Assembly: GCA_904501955.1 (NCBI GenBank)
Contig: CAJGCY010000104.1
Span: 1-9,198 of the forward strand
Direction: 5' to 3'
DNA: 9,198 nt
Origin: an uncultured Akkermansia sp.
Lineage (GTDB): Bacteria > Verrucomicrobiota > Verrucomicrobiia > Verrucomicrobiales > Akkermansiaceae
Part shown: piece after piece, positions 6,312-9,198 of the stretch
How the letters are laid out: every line of letters starts with the position of its first letter
Numbering within the stretch: position 1 is the first letter of the stretch
Notes under the pieces: model-generated
What the model saw: the letters and a program-made list of their open reading frames with translations, nothing else
Told to the model about the DNA's origin: nothing
Database searches by the model: none
Translations under genes and position numbers: made by a program

Positions 6312-7181
6312 ATGAAAAACCCGCACCTCATCCGCCGATTCGTCGACCACGTCATCCGCAACAAATACCGCTACGTCACCCTGGGCTTGGTGATGTGGTT
6401 GGGCAAATGCAGCGTGGATTACGTAGGCGGATGGGGTGCCGGGCAGCTGGAGTGCAACACCATCCCCATGCAAGCGGAGGCTTTGCCGGGCGTGGGTCCG
6501 CTGAAGATTGCACTCATTACGGACATTCATAACAACCCGGCCCAGCTGCAGAAAGCCATTGAGCTGCTGCAAGAGCAAAAGCCGGACCTCATCATTTTCG
6601 GCGGTGATTTGGTAACAGCGGGGGAGCGATTCAAACGCACGCGCTGGGCGGTAAACGCCTTCCGCAGCCTGCAAGCCATTGCTCCGACATATGCCATTTT
6701 CGGCAATCACGATTACGAAAAGCAAGAGCAAGTGGAACGAGTGCTCCAAACAGCCGGTGTTACCCTGCTGCGCAACAAAGCAGTGGACTGGACTACACCC
6801 TCAGGCAAAAAACTGAGGATTGTCGGCTTGGGTGATTGGAATGAAGGCGATGACGCGCCGCACCTGTGCTTGGAAAAGGCGGGGCAAACGGATACTCCGG
6901 TATTATTAATATCTCACGACCCGGAAAGCCGCTGGCATTTGCGAGAATACGACTGGGATCTCATGCTCTCCGGGCACAACCACGGCGGGCAGCTCGGCAT
7001 CCCCTTTACAGAGCACTACATCAGCCTGCGCTCATCCATGCCCGCAGGGGCATATGATTTTGAAGAAGGCAAGCGCGTATTCGTATCACGCGGCGTAGGC
7101 TCTATCTGGAACATGCGTTTCTTCTGTTCCCCGGAAATCAACATACTGACCATCCCGGGAGCGGAAGCCGGCACAAACTGA
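6312..7181 (+). CDS. membrane-anchored calcineurin-like phosphoesterase
   Basis: A 289-aa metallophosphoesterase with the full two-metal motif set: TDIHNN (Asp71, His73), GGDL (Asp99), GNHDY (Asn132, His133), SHDPE (His202) and GHNHGG (His222, His224). A hydrophobic stretch near residues 20-36 after a basic N-terminus suggests an inner-membrane anchor with the catalytic domain following. This architecture is that of the YaeI/YkuE group, which includes chlamydial LpxG, the UDP-2,3-diacylglucosamine hydrolase of lipid A synthesis. An LpxG-like role is therefore possible in a related phylum, but other phosphodiester substrates fit equally well. It begins 9 nt after the second peptidase and likely ends the operon. 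Only 14 nt separate its stop from the end of the converging membrane-protein gene. Confidence 0.87.
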   Translation: MKNPHLIRRFVDHVIRNKYRYVTLGLVMWLGKCSVDYVGGWGAGQLECNTIPMQAEALPGVGPLKIALITDIHNNPAQLQKAIELLQEQKPDLIIFGGDLVTAGERFKRTRWAVNAFRSLQAIAPTYAIFGNHDYEKQEQVERVLQTAGVTLLRNKAVDWTTPSGKKLRIVGLGDWNEGDDAPHLCLEKAGQTDTPVLLISHDPESRWHLREYDWDLMLSGHNHGGQLGIPFTEHYISLRSSMPAGAYDFEEGKRVFVSRGVGSIWNMRFFCSPEINILTIPGAEAGTN

Positions 7182-7195
7182 GGGGGGCGTGAGGC

Positions 7196-7789
7196 CTACT
7201 TGGTAGCCTTGTCCACCGCAGCTTTCTCATCCGCAGTAGGGGCGGAAAGCATATCGCGCTCAAACTTGTACTGAACGCCTATCCACCCTTGCCACACATA
7301 AATCACGGCAAGCACAATGCCGGACAGGTTGACAATCTTGCTCATCAGTGACGACTTAACAAAAAAAGTCAGCAAATAAACAACATACACTGCCACTATC
7401 CCCAATTCCAAGTACAAGAGCACATCACTCTTCGCGCCTTTGTAGACAAACATACGGCAAACGAGCTCAGCAGCAACGCAGCCTGCCATCATACTGTTAA
7501 CCAAGAGGGTAGCGCGGTGCCGCCAAAGCAGCCCGAAACTCCCGAAAACGGTAAAACGCTCAGCAGAAAACAAAAACTGATACACGTAGCTTACAACAAA
7601 AGTAAGCCCGATGACACCGGCAAGAACCGCACCGAACACGATGCCCTGCTCCATGACGGCACGATGCCCGGCCTCCACCTCATAGCATACAAACTGCAAA
7701 ACAGGAGGAAATGCTGCCAGCAAACCTACCGCACCTACGCAATCCCAGCTATCAAACTCGCTGTGGTCTATGGGTTCTTCTTCTGCCAT
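7196..7789 (-). CDS. hypothetical five-helix membrane protein
   Basis: A 197-aa protein I do not recognise. It has an acidic N-terminus (EEEPIDHSEFDSWD, 3-16) and about five hydrophobic segments near residues 17-36, 51-73, 94-113, 123-143 and 152-171, followed by a charged tail ending in lysine-rich residues. No enzyme or transporter motif is evident. A strong promoter-like sequence (TTGCAA, 17 bp, TATAAT) lies 11 nt before the ATG, in the gap after the isoprenoid synthase gene, so it may be transcribed alone as well as by readthrough. The 47-nt gap to the synthase and the shared strand suggest a link to membrane lipids, which is only inference. Confidence 0.75.
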   Translation of the reverse strand: MAEEEPIDHSEFDSWDCVGAVGLLAAFPPVLQFVCYEVEAGHRAVMEQGIVFGAVLAGVIGLTFVVSYVYQFLFSAERFTVFGSFGLLWRHRATLLVNSMMAGCVAAELVCRMFVYKGAKSDVLLYLELGIVAVYVVYLLTFFVKSSLMSKIVNLSGIVLAVIYVWQGWIGVQYKFERDMLSAPTADEKAAVDKATK

Positions 7790-7800
7790 CTCGGGGGTGG

Positions 7801-7829
7801 ATTATACGGCGTAAAAGCACGTATTGCAA
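7801..7829 (-). promoter_or_regulatory. promoter of the membrane-protein gene
   Basis: On the minus strand, TTGCAA (7829-7824), a 17-bp spacer and a perfect TATAAT (7806-7801). The predicted start near 7794 leaves about 5 nt of leader before the ATG at 7789, with no Shine-Dalgarno site. The -35 box is the same as at the synthase gene upstream. Confidence 0.6.
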
Positions 7830-7836
7830 TACTTAT

Positions 7837-8730
7837 TTATGACTGCTTGAAGAGAGAGGCAAAAAAAGCCTTCACCATGCAGAAGTATACCTTACGGCGA
7901 GGAATTTTCACGCGCACGCCGGAATCCGCCTGCGCATGCAGCAACTTGAGTGTTTCCGCCCCTATCAACGCCGGCAGCATACTCGCAAAACGCAGGCGGA
8001 AGCTCCCCAAGCGGCGGCTGTAATCCACCCCATCCATCATGTAGCGCTGTGCACGCAACATCCATCGCCCGGGAGATGAGCAAATGTATGAGCGCCCGCG
8101 CGCGGCATCCTCCGCGCGGTCACGCAGTATGTTAATCAGCTGGAGCCCCTGCCCGAATCGAGAACCGGCCTCCAACATCACTTCTTTTCTGTCAAGCTCG
8201 CAGAATTGTTCACCCATCGTCGCATAGCCGAGCTCCGTCCAAAACTCACCCACACACCCCGCCACGCTATAGGTGTACCGGCGGGTCTCACCATCATTCT
8301 GCACGCAGTCATGGTCACGGAAGTAAGACAAATCCCACAGCTGACCCTCGATAATGGTGGCCAAGACCTTGCGAATCAGAGCCACCTGCTCCTCCGGGAA
8401 AGATTTCAACGCAGCTACGCATTCCATGAAGCGACTCAGCAGCGTAGCCTCCTCCGGCTTTTGCTGCTGCGGGGCTAATGTATCACTCAACAACTGCTCC
8501 AAGTCCGCCTCCTCCTCACCGGCAATGGCAGCAGCCATGCGTTGCAGGGCCGCTATGCGCTCATCTTCTCCGGCGGCGGATGTATCCGCCACACTATCCG
8601 TTGCGCGAGCCAGCATGTAAGCCAGTGCCACCGCAGGGCGCATCTGCTGCGGTAAAAATCGTATGGTCAGATAAAAAGACCGCGACACAGCCTTCAACAA
8701 ATCACCGGTAACATCTATCCCCTGTTTCAT
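7837..8730 (-). CDS. squalene/phytoene synthase-like enzyme
   Basis: A 297-aa all-helical prenyl synthase that should join two prenyl diphosphates head to head (two FPP to presqualene diphosphate or squalene, or two GGPP to phytoene). Both metal-binding motifs are present: DSVAD at 45-49 and DRAED at 204-208 within QLINILRDRAEDAARGRSY. The family segments SRSFYLTIRFLP (16-27), EGQLWDL (128-134) and YTYSVAGCVGEFWTELGY (152-169) are clear, and the length is normal. The VAGCVGEFWT pattern suggests a farnesyl rather than geranylgeranyl substrate and thus a squalene or C30 product, but this is tentative. No hopene cyclase, HpnE or desaturase is in the window to settle the pathway. The C-terminus is basic and hydrophobic and may touch the membrane. 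It is divergent from efp across a 139-bp spacer, with its promoter almost at the ATG. Confidence 0.9.
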   Translation of the reverse strand: MKQGIDVTGDLLKAVSRSFYLTIRFLPQQMRPAVALAYMLARATDSVADTSAAGEDERIAALQRMAAAIAGEEEADLEQLLSDTLAPQQQKPEEATLLSRFMECVAALKSFPEEQVALIRKVLATIIEGQLWDLSYFRDHDCVQNDGETRRYTYSVAGCVGEFWTELGYATMGEQFCELDRKEVMLEAGSRFGQGLQLINILRDRAEDAARGRSYICSSPGRWMLRAQRYMMDGVDYSRRLGSFRLRFASMLPALIGAETLKLLHAQADSGVRVKIPRRKVYFCMVKAFFASLFKQS

Positions 8731-8738
8731 GTGCTCTT

Positions 8739-8767
8739 ATTATGCACCAAGCAAGCTGATATTGCAA
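8739..8767 (-). promoter_or_regulatory. promoter of the synthase gene
   Basis: On the minus strand, TTGCAA (8767-8762), a 17-bp spacer and CATAAT (8744-8739). The box ends 8 nt before the ATG at 8730, giving a predicted leader of about 2 nt. This explains why only an AAGAG-like stretch, and no real ribosome binding site, is found. Confidence 0.55.
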
Positions 8768-8830
8768 GGTATTTGCCTCGCAAAAGGCTGCTATTGCATG
8801 AAAAAAATGAGCAAACGCAGCAAAATGGGC

Positions 8831-8859
8831 TTGACTAAATCGTGTCAGTCTGCTACGCT
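8831..8859 (+). promoter_or_regulatory. promoter of efp with extended -10
   Basis: TTGACT (8831-8836), a 17-bp spacer and TACGCT (8854-8859) preceded by TG at 8851-8852 in the extended -10 position. The predicted start near 8866 leaves about 4 nt before the ATG at 8870. The -10 box itself matches consensus poorly (3 of 6), offset by the TG motif and the good -35 box. Confidence 0.5.
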
Positions 8860-8869
8860 CCCCGCCGTT

Positions 8870-9198
8870 ATGGCAAAAGTTCCTGTTATTCAGCTCCGCA
8901 AAGGTCACGCCGTGAACTACAACGGCGACATCTGCATTGTACGCGAAAGCCAGCTCAAGACTCCCCCCCGCATGGCTTCCTACGTTCAGATGACCATCCG
9001 CAGCATCGCCTCCAAGAAGGATTACAACCTGCGCCTCACCTCCAACGACTTCCTTGAGGGTGTTATGCTTACCCGCGAGGAGATGGAGTTCTCCTATGTG
9101 GACGGCATGGGCTACCACTTCCTCAACACTGAGACGTACGAGGACGTATGCGTGAGCGAGGACATCATCGAGCCCGTTAAGGATTACCTCATCGAGGG
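8870..9198 (+). CDS. efp: elongation factor P, 3' end outside window
   Basis: The first 109 codons of an EF-P, the factor that helps ribosomes pass polyproline stretches; a full protein would be about 185-190 aa. The visible part covers the N-terminal KOW-like domain (LRKGHAVNYNGD, 9-20) and the start of the first OB domain, with the family signature around FSYVDGMGYHFLNTETYED (about 81-99). The loop that carries the modified Lys34 in E. coli reads KTPPRMAS here, so Arg34 sits near the tip and the usual PGKG is absent. The pattern is somewhat closer to EfpL/YeiP-type proteins or to PVC-phylum EF-P, and the symbol should be read with that reserve. The start is fixed by the family N-terminus and a promoter only 10 nt upstream. 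Confidence 0.88.
   Translation, partial: MAKVPVIQLRKGHAVNYNGDICIVRESQLKTPPRMASYVQMTIRSIASKKDYNLRLTSNDFLEGVMLTREEMEFSYVDGMGYHFLNTETYEDVCVSEDIIEPVKDYLIE

Noticed and set aside
5109..6749. 546-codon open frame on the minus strand across the second peptidase and the phosphoesterase gene
   Set aside because: It is antisense to two clearly conserved genes. Its product is a monotonous mix of Ala, Val, His, Gly and Asp with no domain, as expected from GC-rich codon use.

Overview
The window looks like a piece of a Verrucomicrobiota chromosome, possibly an Akkermansia-like gut lineage (moderate confidence, no search was run). The evidence is the GC-rich coding style, an elongation factor P of unusual loop sequence, genes without Shine-Dalgarno sites but with promoter elements almost touching the start codon, and interspersed palindromic repeats. 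Every complete gene found is intact.

Layout: positions 1-303 form a large imperfect inverted repeat with perfect 12-bp ends, followed by more hairpin modules to about 400. Next comes a minus-strand gene (424-1635) for a membrane-anchored protein of YD/RHS-like repeats. It is divergent from a plus-strand gene (1903-2808) for a phage-type major capsid protein that has no other phage gene near it, its own promoter, a long leader and a terminator. From 2953 to 7181 four plus-strand genes lie close together and probably form an operon: aroB (3-dehydroquinate synthase), two tandem M29-type aminopeptidase paralogues, and a membrane-anchored calcineurin-like phosphoesterase. Converging on these from the other side are a five-helix membrane protein of unknown function (7196-7789) and a squalene/phytoene synthase-like enzyme (7837-8730). 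The window ends inside a plus-strand elongation factor P gene (8870 onward).

How the genes fit: aroB (shikimate pathway), the isoprenoid synthase and EF-P are housekeeping functions. The phosphoesterase may belong to envelope lipid metabolism. The two peptidases are an old tandem duplication with intact catalytic residues. The capsid gene and the repeat protein form an accessory divergent pair between the repeat cluster and aroB.

The strongest unusual signals are the solitary intact capsid gene, and a recurring promoter layout in which the -10 box ends only 6-11 nt before the start codon at five of six promoter-proximal genes. That layout predicts leaderless or almost leaderless mRNAs. The capsid gene is the exception, with a leader of about 145 nt that ends in 40 nt lacking any G.
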